Positions 25,726 through 34,930 are shown, counted from the stretch's first letter. The stretch is 64,000 nucleotides of DNA from Haloarcula argentinensis DSM 12282 (GCA_000336895.1 AOLX01000014.1:160581-224580); one strand, 5' to 3'. Notes: generated by a model not told the origin, from the sequence alone. Numbers and translations are program-made.

Positions 25726-26001
25726 ATGCACGACTTGACAGGATTCCAGCGTGACCTACTCTACGTGATCGCTGGCAGGGAGGAACCCCACGGCTTAGCT
25801 ATCAAGGAGGAGCTTGAAGCGTACTACGAGAAGGAGATCCATCACGGTCGCCTGTATCCGAACCTCGACACGCTTGTCGACAAGGGGCTGGTCGAAAAGG
25901 GCCAGCGCGACCGCCGGACCAACTTCTACACGCTCACGCGTCGCGGGCGTCGTGAGATAGACGCCCGCCGCGAGTGGGAAGACCAGTACGTCGACCTATA
26001 A
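25726..26001 (+). CDS. PadR family winged-helix transcription regulator
   Basis: 91 aa, a bare winged-helix domain. FQRDLLYVIAGREEPHGLAIKEELE is helix 1-2, GRLYPNLDTLVDKGLVEKG is the recognition helix region of PadR proteins, and RRTNFYTLTRRGRREI forms the wing. No effector domain is present, so it may act as a simple DNA-binding dimer. Targets unknown; the AT-rich upstream dyad suggests self-control. Confidence 0.9.
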   Translation: MHDLTGFQRDLLYVIAGREEPHGLAIKEELEAYYEKEIHHGRLYPNLDTLVDKGLVEKGQRDRRTNFYTLTRRGRREIDARREWEDQYVDL

Positions 26002-26124
26002 CAACGTCGCAGCGCCGATTGTGCTGAGACCGTCGTCTCGCTGGTAGCACTGGGTCTGTGAGTCGACAGATACCGGCTGACGTGACCCCCTACCACTTTA
26101 GCCCACGCCTGCTGTATCACATCT

Positions 26125-27399
26125 GTGTCGCTCCTCTTGCAACTATCCCCGGAGCCGATTCAGACGACTGTGTTTCGAATCCTGCTTGCGGGGGCGCTCG
26201 GGATGTTTCTCGGGCTAGAGCGGGAGTGGTCACAGAAGTCGGCCGGCATTCGGACGTTCGCGCTGATTAGCCTGCTCGCCGCGGTGTTTACGCTGGTCGA
26301 GAACCAGGCACTGCTCGTCGTCGGTGGCGTGCTGGTCATCGTACAAGGGATTTTGCTCGCAGTGCAGGGGCTCCTCGGCGATGCGGAAGACGATGGGCTG
26401 TCACTGACCACGTCTGTGTCGATGCTCGTCGCCTACGGCGTCGGGGCGCTGGTCGCACAGGGGTTCATCCTCGAAGGCGTCTCGGTCGCCGTCTTCTCGT
26501 CGCTGCTGCTGGTGCTCAAGCGGGAGCTCCACTCCTTGGCGTGGGGGCTCTCCCGCGAGGAACTGCGTTCGGCGACGGAGTTCGCCATCATCGCCTTCGT
26601 CATCTATCCGTTGCTCCCATCAGAACCGGTCGAGCTACCCGGTGGACTGGTCGACGTGACCGTAGAACTGCGCGTTATCTGGCTGATGGTGGTGTTCGTC
26701 GCCGGCATCGGCATCGTCAACTACGCTATCGTCCAGACGTACGGCGGCCGTGGCATCGCCGTCACCGGTTTTTTCGGCGGCCTGGCGTCGTCGACGGCGG
26801 TCGTCGGCACGATGCTCGACCACGTCCGACAGCGGCCGGACGCAACCTCGTATGCCGTTGCCGCGATTCTGCTAGCCGACGCAGCGATGGCGCTCCGGAA
26901 TCTCCTCATTACCGTGTTCTTCACGGTCGAGCGTGGTGTCTTGGTAGAGGCAATCATTCCACTGGGGGCCGTTATCGTCGGCAGCGTCGCCGTCGCTGCG
27001 TACACTGCGGACTGGGCTGAGACAGTCGATATGGGGCTCGAAAGCCCGTTCTCGCTACGGAACGCGCTTGCTTTTGGTGGAGTGTTCCTGCTGGTCGTGG
27101 TCGCTGGGGGGTTCGCGGAGACGCAGTTCGGAACGGCAGGCCTCTACATCACGTCGGCGCTCAGCGGACTGGTTTCCAGTGCCGGAGCGACGACCTCGGC
27201 CGTGTTACTGTACCGCGCCGAGGCCATCAGCGCGACGACGGCGATGCTCGCTATTCTCGCGGCGACGGCTGCCAGTATCATGGTCAAAGCAGCGTTGACT
27301 GCCCCGGGACCGAACCGAGCCTTCGCCACGCGCGTCGCGTTCTGGAGTTCGGTGGTTCTGGGTGTCGCAACGGTGCTGGCGCTGGGCCTCTTCGTTTAA
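26125..27399 (+). CDS. DUF4010/MgtC-family membrane protein
   Basis: 424 aa, about twelve TMs. The first 140 residues match MgtC/SapB (GALGMFLGLEREWSQKSAGIRTFALISL) and the rest the DUF4010 domain, with GFFGGLASSTAVVGTM and LSGLVSSAGATTSAVLL loop motifs. The family is linked to cation homeostasis, but its function is not settled. Starts with GTG 26125; an earlier start is excluded by lack of membrane-protein sequence upstream. The stop overlaps the stop of the convergent small gene by four bases. Confidence 0.9.
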   Translation: MSLLLQLSPEPIQTTVFRILLAGALGMFLGLEREWSQKSAGIRTFALISLLAAVFTLVENQALLVVGGVLVIVQGILLAVQGLLGDAEDDGLSLTTSVSMLVAYGVGALVAQGFILEGVSVAVFSSLLLVLKRELHSLAWGLSREELRSATEFAIIAFVIYPLLPSEPVELPGGLVDVTVELRVIWLMVVFVAGIGIVNYAIVQTYGGRGIAVTGFFGGLASSTAVVGTMLDHVRQRPDATSYAVAAILLADAAMALRNLLITVFFTVERGVLVEAIIPLGAVIVGSVAVAAYTADWAETVDMGLESPFSLRNALAFGGVFLLVVVAGGFAETQFGTAGLYITSALSGLVSSAGATTSAVLLYRAEAISATTAMLAILAATAASIMVKAALTAPGPNRAFATRVAFWSSVVLGVATVLALGLFV

Positions 27400-27722
27400 A
27401 ACTGGTAGCGCCGGTCGTCCTTGTCCTGTTGCTGGGGGAAGTCGTTCCCGGTCATCTGGTCGAAGGTCATTCCCGAGAGATACTCGTCGTACGTGCAGTC
27501 GTAACTCGACCGGAGGTGGAAATCCAGCGTTCCACGGTCGACCGTCGACTGAAACAGCATATGCACCGCGCGCCTGATGAGTTCGTCCGGGTCGTCCGGG
27601 TCGAGTGCGACTGACAGCATCGCGAGTTCGTTACGCGTCTCGCGGTCGATCGACAGCTCGAACTCGTCGTCGAAGTCACCGTACGCCGCTTCGATATCAT
27701 CCTGTAGATCGTCGAGGCTCAT
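27396..27722 (-). CDS. small acidic haloarchaeal protein (108 aa)
   Basis: 108 aa, starting MSLDDLQDDIEAAYGDFDDEFELSI. Acidic, no TM, a single Cys (YDCTYDEYLSG, about 80), and a C-terminal tail rich in Gln and Asp. A 22-codon upstream extension is in frame, but its residues are basic and unlike the rest. Unknown function. It ends tail-to-tail with the DUF4010 gene with a four-base overlap. Confidence 0.75.
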   Translation of the reverse strand: MSLDDLQDDIEAAYGDFDDEFELSIDRETRNELAMLSVALDPDDPDELIRRAVHMLFQSTVDRGTLDFHLRSSYDCTYDEYLSGMTFDQMTGNDFPQQQDKDDRRYQF

Positions 27723-27809
27723 ACGAAAGGGGACGATGAGCGCGAGGAAACCCCTTACGACTCGTCTGGGGCCGCTCCCTCGAAACACGTGTCCCTGCGA
27801 GTATTACAT

Positions 27810-27826
27810 ATGATAAATTATATCAT
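27810..27826. promoter_or_regulatory. inverted repeat at the kinase promoter
   Basis: Arms ATGATA and TATCAT with a 5-bp AATTA centre lie 16 nt before the kinase ATG at 27842 and overlap the AT-rich TATA region. It could be an operator or simply part of the promoter, since AT-rich dyads arise by chance. Confidence 0.3.
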
Positions 27827-27841
27827 GGGTTGAACATAACG

Positions 27842-29746
27842 ATGGGTAGCGGTCAACTACTGACAGATTCAGATCAGATAATGACAGGTGGTGGGGACAA
27901 GACAGCAGCGTCCAGCCAGCCCGACGGGCTGCGAGAGCGGATTCACGCAGTCCTCCCGGACGTGTACTCGCGTAACTACGCGGCGAAGTTCGCTGTCGCG
28001 CTTGCAGTAATCGTCGTCGTACTCGCAGCCGTCGGCTTCGGTAGTTACTCCCTGATACAGGAACGGGTCGTCAGCGACGCGGCGACGGACCTCGAAACGT
28101 CGGCTACGCATCGTGCCGACAGTATCGAGCAGTGGCGATCGACCACCGAGACGGAGGCAATCGCTATCGCAGCCCCAGGGGTGTACGGCACTGGGACGCC
28201 CGCAGATATCAGACAGTACCTTACCACAGCAGCCACGGCAGAGTCGTCACAGATTCGTTCGCTCCACTACGTCTCCACCGTTGACGACTCTCAGATAGTC
28301 GTCGCGAGCACTGGGACGAGTACAGAAGGCCGGTCAGCGTGGGCGGTCGAACCCGCGTGGGAGTCCCCCGTGATGGCGGCGATGAACGACACCACAGATA
28401 CCGAGACAGTAGTACAATCGACGGCATATGCGGACGGTGACGGCCACTCGATGGCGTTCGTAACTCCCGTCTCCGATGGCGACGGAGTACTAGTGCTGGT
28501 TGCCCGGGTCCCAATTGAGCAGTTGGACGACGGGCGCAACGGGTTCGAGACGCAACTGTTCACCGGGGACGGGGACCCGCTTATTGACGGTCAAGGCGGT
28601 TCCGCGCCGATCAGTCAGGATGGCCTCCGGGCCGCAAAAGCGGGCCAAACGACGACTATCGAAACTGGGTCCCATGTCACAACGTACACGCCCGTCAACG
28701 GCACGTCGTGGGTGGTCGCGACGAGCGCTGAGCGCGAGTCGTTGTACGGGACAGGCCGACTCGTCCGTCTGGGATTTCTCGCTGTCATCGGGACGGCAGT
28801 CGTCTCACTGGGCGTCGCAGGGTATCTCTTCGGACGGCACACGGTGCGACCGTTGGTACAGCTCCGCGACCGAACGCAGGCGATGAAACAGGGTGACCTC
28901 GGCGTCGACATCTCGACAGTTCGGAAGGACGAGATTGGGCGGCTATACGACGCCTTCGAAAACATGCGGGACACGCTCCGGAGTCAGATCCGACAGGCCC
29001 AGGCGGCTCGTGAAGAGGCCGAGCGGTCGAGCCACGAACTCGAACGCCAGAACGAGCGGCTGGACGAGTTCGCGTCGACGCTGAGCCACGACCTCCGGAA
29101 CCCGCTGACGGTCGCCCGCGGTCACGTCGAACTGCTGGCGACGCGGTTGTCGGACCCGGAGACGGACTCGGCCGACCTCCAGTCCCACATCGAGAAACTC
29201 GAAGACGCACACGACCGTATCGAGTCGATAATCGACGACGTGTTGACGTTGACGAGAAAGGGCGCAAGCGTCGAGGAGACGGCTCCGGTACCGCTAGAGG
29301 CCGTCGTCACCGATGCGTGGGACAACATCGACAACAAACGCGCCAGCATCGAAGTCGCGGGCAGCCGAACCATCGATGCTGACCGGGCACGGCTACTGCG
29401 AGCCCTTGAGAACCTGTTTCGCAACGCCATCGACCACGTCGGCCCGGACGTGGCTGTCACGGTCGGGCTGACGGAACACGGCTTCTACGTTGCCGACGAC
29501 GGGCCGGGGATACCGACCGACGCGGTCGACAACATCTTCGAGTACGGCCACACGACGAGCGAGGACGGAACCGGGCTCGGCCTCTCTATCGTCAAGACCA
29601 TCGCGGAGGCCCACGGCTGGCGGGTGTACATCGATACGACCTACCCCGACGGCGCGATGTTCGTGTTCGCGGACGTGTTCAGCGAGGACGAACCGGACTG
29701 GTACGGAACCGAGTTCGAGTGGGGACGATCCGACGCTGACGACTGA
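27842..29746 (+). CDS. membrane sensor histidine kinase (extracellular sensor, HAMP, HisKA, HATPase)
   Basis: 634 aa. TM1 at about 48-72, extracellular sensor (Cache-like) of about 230 residues, TM2 at about 305-332, HAMP at about 333-385, a linker coiled coil, then HisKA with SHDLRNPL (phospho-accepting His about 416), HATPase N box NLFRNAIDH (about 523), G1 DDGPGIP (about 553) and G2 GTGLGLS (about 577). It will phosphorylate a response regulator not encoded nearby. ATG 27842 was chosen over a TTG four codons earlier. Signal unknown. Confidence 0.92.
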   Translation: MGSGQLLTDSDQIMTGGGDKTAASSQPDGLRERIHAVLPDVYSRNYAAKFAVALAVIVVVLAAVGFGSYSLIQERVVSDAATDLETSATHRADSIEQWRSTTETEAIAIAAPGVYGTGTPADIRQYLTTAATAESSQIRSLHYVSTVDDSQIVVASTGTSTEGRSAWAVEPAWESPVMAAMNDTTDTETVVQSTAYADGDGHSMAFVTPVSDGDGVLVLVARVPIEQLDDGRNGFETQLFTGDGDPLIDGQGGSAPISQDGLRAAKAGQTTTIETGSHVTTYTPVNGTSWVVATSAERESLYGTGRLVRLGFLAVIGTAVVSLGVAGYLFGRHTVRPLVQLRDRTQAMKQGDLGVDISTVRKDEIGRLYDAFENMRDTLRSQIRQAQAAREEAERSSHELERQNERLDEFASTLSHDLRNPLTVARGHVELLATRLSDPETDSADLQSHIEKLEDAHDRIESIIDDVLTLTRKGASVEETAPVPLEAVVTDAWDNIDNKRASIEVAGSRTIDADRARLLRALENLFRNAIDHVGPDVAVTVGLTEHGFYVADDGPGIPTDAVDNIFEYGHTTSEDGTGLGLSIVKTIAEAHGWRVYIDTTYPDGAMFVFADVFSEDEPDWYGTEFEWGRSDADD

Positions 29747-29865
29747 CACTATTGGTTGTCTTGGGAGATGGATTCCACTTCGGGCGATAATTCTTTCCAG
29801 ACGCACAGTCTTCGACGAGCAGCAACGACCGCCACGCACAAATCAGGACGGAGCCAAACGGGGGT

Positions 29866-30801
29866 ATGACTGACCAGTCGACAGCGACGGACCGTCCGGG
29901 CGGCGTGCCCGCGGACCCGTCGGCTGTCCAGGACGCACTCGTGGAGTGGTACGAGGCGGACCACCGCTCGTACCCGTGGCGGGAGACGACAGACCCCTAC
30001 GAGATCCTCGTTTCCGAGGTGATGAGCCAGCAGACACAGTTGGACAGGGTCGTCGACGCCTGGGAGGACTTTCTGGACCGCTGGCCGACCGCGGCGGCGC
30101 TGGCCGAGGCTGACCGTTCGGACGTGGTGGGTTTCTGGACCAGCCACTCGCTGGGATACAACAACCGGGCGAAGTACCTCCACGAGGCGGCCAACCAAGT
30201 GGTTGAGGACTACGACGGCGAGTGGCCCCGGGACCCGGACGGCCTCAGTGACCTGATGGGCGTCGGCCCCTACACCGCCAACGCTGTCGCTTCCTTCGCG
30301 TTCAACAACGGGAACGCCGTCGTCGATACGAACGTCAAACGCGTCCTGTATCGGGCCTTCGACGTGCCGGACGACGATTCGACGTTTGAAGCGGCTGCGA
30401 GCGCGCTCATGCCCGAGGGGCAGTCGCGGGTCTGGAACAACGCCATCATGGAACTGGGTGGCGTCGCCTGCGAAAAGACACCGGACTGTGACGGCGCACA
30501 GTGCCCCTGGCGCGAGTGGTGTTCAGCCTACGAGACGGGCGATTTCACCGCACCGGATGTCCCGACCCAGCCCGAGTTCGAGGGGAGCCGTCGACAGATG
30601 CGCGGCCGCGTCATTTCGGCGCTCAAGGAATACGACGAACTGCGACTGGACGAGCTCGGTCCGCGTGTGCGCGTCGACTACGCCCCCGACGGCGAGTACG
30701 GCCGGGAGTGGCTCCGCGGCCTGCTGGACGACCTTGCGGACGACGGCTTGGTCGATGTCGAGGGCAGCGATGGCGAGACGGTCGCGCGCCTCCAGCGCTG
30801 A
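29866..30801 (+). CDS. mutY: A/G-specific adenine DNA glycosylase
   Basis: 311 aa. HhH-GPD DNA repair enzyme removing adenine opposite 8-oxoguanine. The catalytic Glu lies in SEVMSQQTQ (about 50) and the catalytic Asp in VVDTNVKR (about 149), within the HhH element LMGVGPYTANAVAS (about 127). Four Cys near 204-222 (pattern C-x6-C-x4-C-x5-C) fit the iron-sulfur loop. The C-terminal part is a winged-helix-like region rather than the Nudix-like domain of bacterial MutY. It starts 119 nt after the kinase gene. Confidence 0.93.
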   Translation: MTDQSTATDRPGGVPADPSAVQDALVEWYEADHRSYPWRETTDPYEILVSEVMSQQTQLDRVVDAWEDFLDRWPTAAALAEADRSDVVGFWTSHSLGYNNRAKYLHEAANQVVEDYDGEWPRDPDGLSDLMGVGPYTANAVASFAFNNGNAVVDTNVKRVLYRAFDVPDDDSTFEAAASALMPEGQSRVWNNAIMELGGVACEKTPDCDGAQCPWREWCSAYETGDFTAPDVPTQPEFEGSRRQMRGRVISALKEYDELRLDELGPRVRVDYAPDGEYGREWLRGLLDDLADDGLVDVEGSDGETVARLQR

Positions 30802-30848
30802 CCGCCAGTGGCATACACCCTTGAACCCATGCGGCCAATACGTCCACA

Positions 30849-31856
30849 ATGGCTGGCTTGCTGGGTTCGGTCGCTCTCATCGTCGTCGCAACTGTTGTCA
30901 TCTGGAAAGGGAGCACGTACTTCGAGCGGGCCGCGGAACGGCTGAGCAGGTACTACGGGTTGCCGGTGGCGGTCCACGGCGCAATCGTCGTCGCCGTCGG
31001 GTCGAGCTTTCCCGAGATCAGTTCGGTCGTCATCAGCACCGTTGTCCACGACGAGTTCTCGCTGGGCGTCGGTGCCATCGTCGGGAGCGCGATATTCAAT
31101 CTCCTCGTGATCCCGGCCCTCGCGGCGCTTTCGAGCGAGGAGCTTCGGTCCACGCGCGACATCGTCCACAAAGACGCCCAGTTCTACGTCATCAGCATCC
31201 TCATCCTGTTCATCGTGTTCGCGCTCGGAGCGACGTACGTCCCGGGCGGGACCAATCGGGCGGCTATCCTGACTCCGACGCTCGCCGCCATCCCGCTCGT
31301 GACCTACGGCATCTACGTCTTCTTACACCAGCAGGACGCTAGCGAGCACGTCGCAAACGAAACCAACAGCGTCCGGCCGGGCCGGGAGTGGGGGATGCTA
31401 GGGGTTGGTCTCGTCGTCATCACGGTCGGCGTCGAGGGAATGGTCCAGGGCGCACTCTCTCTCGGTGTCATCTTCGACACGCCGACGTTTCTCTGGGGGC
31501 TGACAGTCATCGCCGCCGGTACGAGCCTTCCCGATGCCTTCGTCAGCATCCGGGCGGCGAAAGACGACGACAGCGTCACGAGCCTGACGAACGTCTTGGG
31601 GAGCAATACGTTCAATCTGCTGGTAGCGATTCCCGTCGGCGTCTTCCTGGCAGGGCGGGCGACAATCGACTTCCTCGTGGCGATTCCGACGATGGGGTTC
31701 CTAGGGTTCGCCACGCTGGTGTTCATCGTATTCATCCGAACAGACCTCGAACTCTCTGACCGCGAGGCGTACACGCTGCTCGGTCTGTACGTGGTGTTCG
31801 TCTGCTGGATGGCCCTCGAATCAATCGCGCTCATCGAGACGGTCAGTGGCATCTGA
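30849..31856 (+). CDS. sodium/calcium exchanger family membrane protein (CaCA)
   Basis: 335 aa, about ten TMs. The two inverted alpha repeats are clear: GSSFPEISSV...GAIVGSAIFN (about 57-86) and GTSLPDAFVS...NVLGSNTFN (about 223-259). Glu in the first and Asp in the second are the ion-binding residues; classical members have Glu in both, so specificity may differ. Probably exports Ca2+ or exchanges cations across the cell membrane. Confidence 0.92.
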   Translation: MAGLLGSVALIVVATVVIWKGSTYFERAAERLSRYYGLPVAVHGAIVVAVGSSFPEISSVVISTVVHDEFSLGVGAIVGSAIFNLLVIPALAALSSEELRSTRDIVHKDAQFYVISILILFIVFALGATYVPGGTNRAAILTPTLAAIPLVTYGIYVFLHQQDASEHVANETNSVRPGREWGMLGVGLVVITVGVEGMVQGALSLGVIFDTPTFLWGLTVIAAGTSLPDAFVSIRAAKDDDSVTSLTNVLGSNTFNLLVAIPVGVFLAGRATIDFLVAIPTMGFLGFATLVFIVFIRTDLELSDREAYTLLGLYVVFVCWMALESIALIETVSGI

Positions 31857-31924
31857 GGCGGGGCCACAGTGCTGTCACTGGTGGTTCAGTGTCCCTTAGA
31901 TGCTCTCGGGACCGTCCTGCAGAC

Positions 31925-32464
31925 CTACTCGTCGCCGTCCTCGGGCGATAGCTCGCAGGAATACACGGCCTCGTCGTAGGGGTCGCCGCCGATGGTGAGT
32001 GTCCGAGTCTTGGTCCGCTCGAAGCCGAGGTTCTCGAAGAACTTTCGGCTCCGGTCGTTCGAGGCCAAGTCGAGCGCCCGGAACTGCTCGACGCCGTGTT
32101 CCAGAAAGATGTCTTCGAGTCGGTCGTACAGCGCCGTCCCGACACCCTCCCCGTGGTGGTCCGGGTGGACGTACAGCCGCAGCATCGTCCCCATCGTGTG
32201 CATGGTGATGCCCTGTGTGAAGCCGATGATTTCGCCGTCCTGCTCGGCGACCAGGAGCGTCGCCTCGATGTCGTCGAGGTCGTTGGCGGGGACGCCGCCG
32301 GCCCACCCGTGGAGCGCGCTGCCCAGCGGGTCGGCGTACCAGTCGGATATCGTCTCGTCGATGACGTCGGAATCCAGCGAGTCGTAGGCGTTGTGCCATG
32401 CCGCCCGCGCGACCCGACGGATGCCGTCGGCGTCGGCGTCGAAGGCTCGACGGATAGTCGTCAT
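31925..32464 (-). CDS. GNAT family N-acetyltransferase
   Basis: 179 aa GNAT fold. The acetyl-CoA motif is LYVHPDHHGEGVGTAL at about 96-111, followed by LDLASNDRSRKFFENLGF at about 132-149. The family transfers acetyl to amines of small molecules or proteins; substrate cannot be told. Convergent with the exchanger gene. Confidence 0.92.
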   Translation of the reverse strand: MTTIRRAFDADADGIRRVARAAWHNAYDSLDSDVIDETISDWYADPLGSALHGWAGGVPANDLDDIEATLLVAEQDGEIIGFTQGITMHTMGTMLRLYVHPDHHGEGVGTALYDRLEDIFLEHGVEQFRALDLASNDRSRKFFENLGFERTKTRTLTIGGDPYDEAVYSCELSPEDGDE

Positions 32465-32680
32465 GCGTGTCCCGACGGCGGGCAGATGGGTGGTTCCGAG
32501 CGGGTGCCACAGTGGGTGGACTGGCGCGATAGGCGGCGCAGTACCCGAGGCTCGGCCGGACGCTGAGGCGTGTCGCGTACCATAGATGCTGTGTCTATCG
32601 GTCCGTTTGTGCTATCATGGCTAATATCCTCTCCCCAGTGTGTGAACTGTTCCCACAATCTATCATGGTTTATCATTAGG

Positions 32681-32688
32681 TTTATGTA
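32681..32688 (+). promoter_or_regulatory. TATA box of the mutase small-subunit gene
   Basis: TTTATGTA lies 25-32 nt before ATG 32713, as expected for a leaderless haloarchaeal message. No ribosome-binding site precedes the ATG. Confidence 0.5.
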
Positions 32689-32712
32689 GTTGACACCCAT
32701 TGGTGGTCTTGT

Positions 32713-33159
32713 ATGAGGACAGTCATCCTCGGTGTCATCGGCTCCGACGCGCACGTCGTTGGGATTACCATTCTGGAGCGAGCCTTCGAAGCAGCCGGGT
32801 TCGACGTAATCAACCTCGGTGTCCAGTCGTCCCAGTCGGAGTTCATCGACGCTGCGGATGAACACGACGCCGAAGCGATACTCGTCTCGTCACTGTACGG
32901 TCACGCCGAGCAGGACTGCCAGGGGTTCCAGCAGCAGATCAACGAGGCCGGGCTGGACGTGACGACCTACATCGGCGGCAACCTCGCTGTCGGGCAGGAC
33001 TCCTTCGAGGAGACGCGCGAGACCTTCAAAGCGCTCGGTTTCGACCGGGTCTTTGATTCGGAAACCGACCCGGAGGAGGCTATCGAGGCGCTGAAAGCCG
33101 ACCTCGGCCACCGCTCCCGCGAGGAGGCGTCGTCCGAGAAGATTCAACTCGGCTCCTGA
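32713..33159 (+). CDS. mamA: glutamate (methylaspartate) mutase small, B12-binding subunit
   Basis: 148 aa, family length. Binds adenosylcobalamin: the lower-ligand His is in GSDAHVVG (about 10-17, motif DxHxxG), followed by SLYGH and IGGNLAVG loops. With a large subunit the enzyme interconverts glutamate and 3-methylaspartate, the entry of the methylaspartate cycle for acetyl-CoA assimilation known from Haloarcula. Here the large subunit is not next to it, which is unusual. The acidic C-terminal tail (from about 130) is variable. Confidence 0.88.
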   Translation: MRTVILGVIGSDAHVVGITILERAFEAAGFDVINLGVQSSQSEFIDAADEHDAEAILVSSLYGHAEQDCQGFQQQINEAGLDVTTYIGGNLAVGQDSFEETRETFKALGFDRVFDSETDPEEAIEALKADLGHRSREEASSEKIQLGS

Positions 33160-33286
33160 GCTGTGGACTCCTTTTCCAGCCGCTAGCGCCAGCGAGCCAC
33201 GCGTAATCCGGGATACTCTCAGACACTGGTGTCGTCGACCACGCACAGCCCAGGGTGCTTTACGACCAGGGCGCGTATGATATTTA

Positions 33287-33457
33287 ATGTCACACATGAC
33301 AGCTGAGTTGAGTGACGGCACCGAAATCAAGAACATTCACGACGTGGTCGAAGGATCGAACGGCGTTCATCTGAAAAAGGAGGTCGGCGGTGGCGGACTG
33401 GAACGCGTCGCATACATCCCGTATCCGAACCTCCTCTACGTGTACCACGACAACTGA
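33287..33457 (+). CDS. conserved-looking small protein (56 aa)
   Basis: 56 aa, MSHMTAELSDGTEIKNIHDV..., ending in IPYPNLLYVYHDN. Gly-rich turn GGGGLERVAYIP suggests a small beta fold. Codon use is normal, and a TATATTTAA-type AT run precedes it. The first or second ATG (33287 or 33296) may be used. No known domain. It lies between the mutase subunit and the FMN reductase, in the same direction. Confidence 0.6.
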   Translation: MSHMTAELSDGTEIKNIHDVVEGSNGVHLKKEVGGGGLERVAYIPYPNLLYVYHDN

Positions 33458-33566
33458 GCGGTGGCCAGATACCCACCGTAGTCGTGACAGACTGGCAGGG
33501 GAACCGAGCCCAGCGGTGCGCCTCGTCACCCCCATCGATATACCGGCCCCACTCCATAGAGCCGCC

Positions 33567-34145
33567 ATGTCCAAACCACACGTCGTCGGTGTCGTTGGCA
33601 GTCTCAGAGACCAGAGCTACACCAGAGTCGGTATCGAGCGCGCGCTCGCCGCTGCTGAAGAGATGGGAGCGACGACGGAACTGCTCGATCTCCGTGAGTT
33701 CGATCTGCCGGTGTTCGATGCCGACCACCGCGAGGCAGGCGACGCCGTCGAGTTCGTCGATAGAGTTCACACGGCTGATTCGATTTTGCTGGGGACGCCG
33801 GTGTATCACGGGTCTTATTCCGGCGTGCTGAAGAACGCACTCGACTACTGTGGCTTCGACGAGTTCGAACACAAGACGGTTGGGTTGCTAGCGGTCGCCG
33901 GCGGGGGCTTTCCCATCACTGCGCTCGAACACCTCCGCTCGGTCTGTCGGGCGCTGAACTGCTGGGTCATCCCGCATCAGGCAGCGATCCCGAACGCGCG
34001 CAACTACGTCGCAGACGGCCGGATAACTGACGCCGACATCGAAGACCGCGTGACGACGCTCGGTGAGGAAGCGGTCCAGTACGCGAACATCGAGCCGGAC
34101 CCGGCGTGTTTCGAGAGTACGGAGAATATCGGAGCGGACGATTAG
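33567..34145 (+). CDS. NADPH-dependent FMN reductase family protein
   Basis: 192 aa flavodoxin-like fold. The FMN phosphate loop is VGSLRDQSYTR (about 10-20) and the isoalloxazine contact is TPVYHGSYSGVLKNALDY (about 74-91), typical of chromate/azo/FMN reductases. Reduces flavins or quinones with NAD(P)H. Its last four codons and stop lie in the first copy of a 43-bp direct repeat that recurs 62 nt downstream. Confidence 0.9.
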   Translation: MSKPHVVGVVGSLRDQSYTRVGIERALAAAEEMGATTELLDLREFDLPVFDADHREAGDAVEFVDRVHTADSILLGTPVYHGSYSGVLKNALDYCGFDEFEHKTVGLLAVAGGGFPITALEHLRSVCRALNCWVIPHQAAIPNARNYVADGRITDADIEDRVTTLGEEAVQYANIEPDPACFESTENIGADD

Positions 34146-34235
34146 CCGTGAGGACCGCTATGCGTGTCCGAGCTGTGAGCGTTCGGTTCGAAGGAGCGGA
34201 CGATTAGCCGTGAGGACCGCTATGCGTGTCCGAGC
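34131..34235 (+). repeat. 43-bp direct repeat, two copies 62 bp apart
   Basis: Bases 34131-34173 and 34193-34235 are identical (GGAGCGGACGATTAGCCGTG...GTGTCCGAGC), with 19 bp between them. The first copy contains the end of the FMN reductase gene; the second lies in the leader of the YIP1 gene. A recent tandem duplication is the simplest reading; it did not disturb either reading frame. Confidence 0.9.
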
Positions 34236-34297
34236 CGGAAGGGGCCACTGACCGAGAGAAGGAAACGGTCAAACCGTCCCGCGCCCAAGTTCCCGGC

Positions 34298-34930
34298 GTG
34301 ACTCAGTGGGTCGAGAATCCGACCGGTGGCCGGGACCGCGGGCCAGTCGCGCTGGTGCGCGCGTGGGTAGAAATACTCAGCCGTCCGCGGCGCTTTTTCC
34401 GCACCGGCGTCGCGCCGGGCGACCAGGCACCGGGGCTGGTGTTCGCGGCGACGGTCGTCCTCTTCGAGGAAGTGAGTCGCTACGCCGTCGTCAAGCTGGC
34501 TCAACGGGGACTCCTCTCTACGGGGCCGTTTGACTACCCTGCTATCGGCGGCTTCTCGCCCGGCGTCGCGGTGCTGGCGCTGTTTGCCATCCTGGTGTTC
34601 GTCACGCCGGCGACGGTGCATCTGACGGCCGCACTGCAGACCCTGCTGTTGCTTCCGGTCGCGTCGGACCGCGGCGGCGTCAGTGAAACTGTGCAGGTGA
34701 TGTGCTACGCGATGGCCCCCTGTCTGCTGGCGGGCCTGCCCAACGCCGAGGTCCGGGTACTCGTCACTGCCTGGGGCGCGGGGCTGTACCTGCTTGGCAC
34801 CGCCGTGATCCACAATATTCGGCTTCCGGTCGCCGCAATCGTCGGGGCCGTCCCCGCCGCGATCATCTTCGGCTACGGCTTCCGCGGCTTCCAGGCCCTC
34901 TCGGTGCTGGTCGCCGACTACGGGTTTTAG
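34298..34930 (+). CDS. YIP1 family membrane protein
   Basis: 210 aa with about five TMs. Starts VTQWVENPTGGRDRGPVALVRAW, the usual opening of haloarchaeal YIP1 proteins (WVENPxGGRDRG then RPRRFFR), so GTG 34298 is preferred to GTG 34226, which would add 24 residues from the repeat region. YIP1 proteins are poorly understood membrane proteins, in eukaryotes linked to vesicle traffic; function in archaea is unknown. Confidence 0.82.
   Translation: MTQWVENPTGGRDRGPVALVRAWVEILSRPRRFFRTGVAPGDQAPGLVFAATVVLFEEVSRYAVVKLAQRGLLSTGPFDYPAIGGFSPGVAVLALFAILVFVTPATVHLTAALQTLLLLPVASDRGGVSETVQVMCYAMAPCLLAGLPNAEVRVLVTAWGAGLYLLGTAVIHNIRLPVAAIVGAVPAAIIFGYGFRGFQALSVLVADYGF

Noticed and set aside
32585..32712. 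repeated CTATCATGG before the mutase subunit as a B12 riboswitch
   Set aside because: Too short and unpaired; no cobalamin-box sequence is present.
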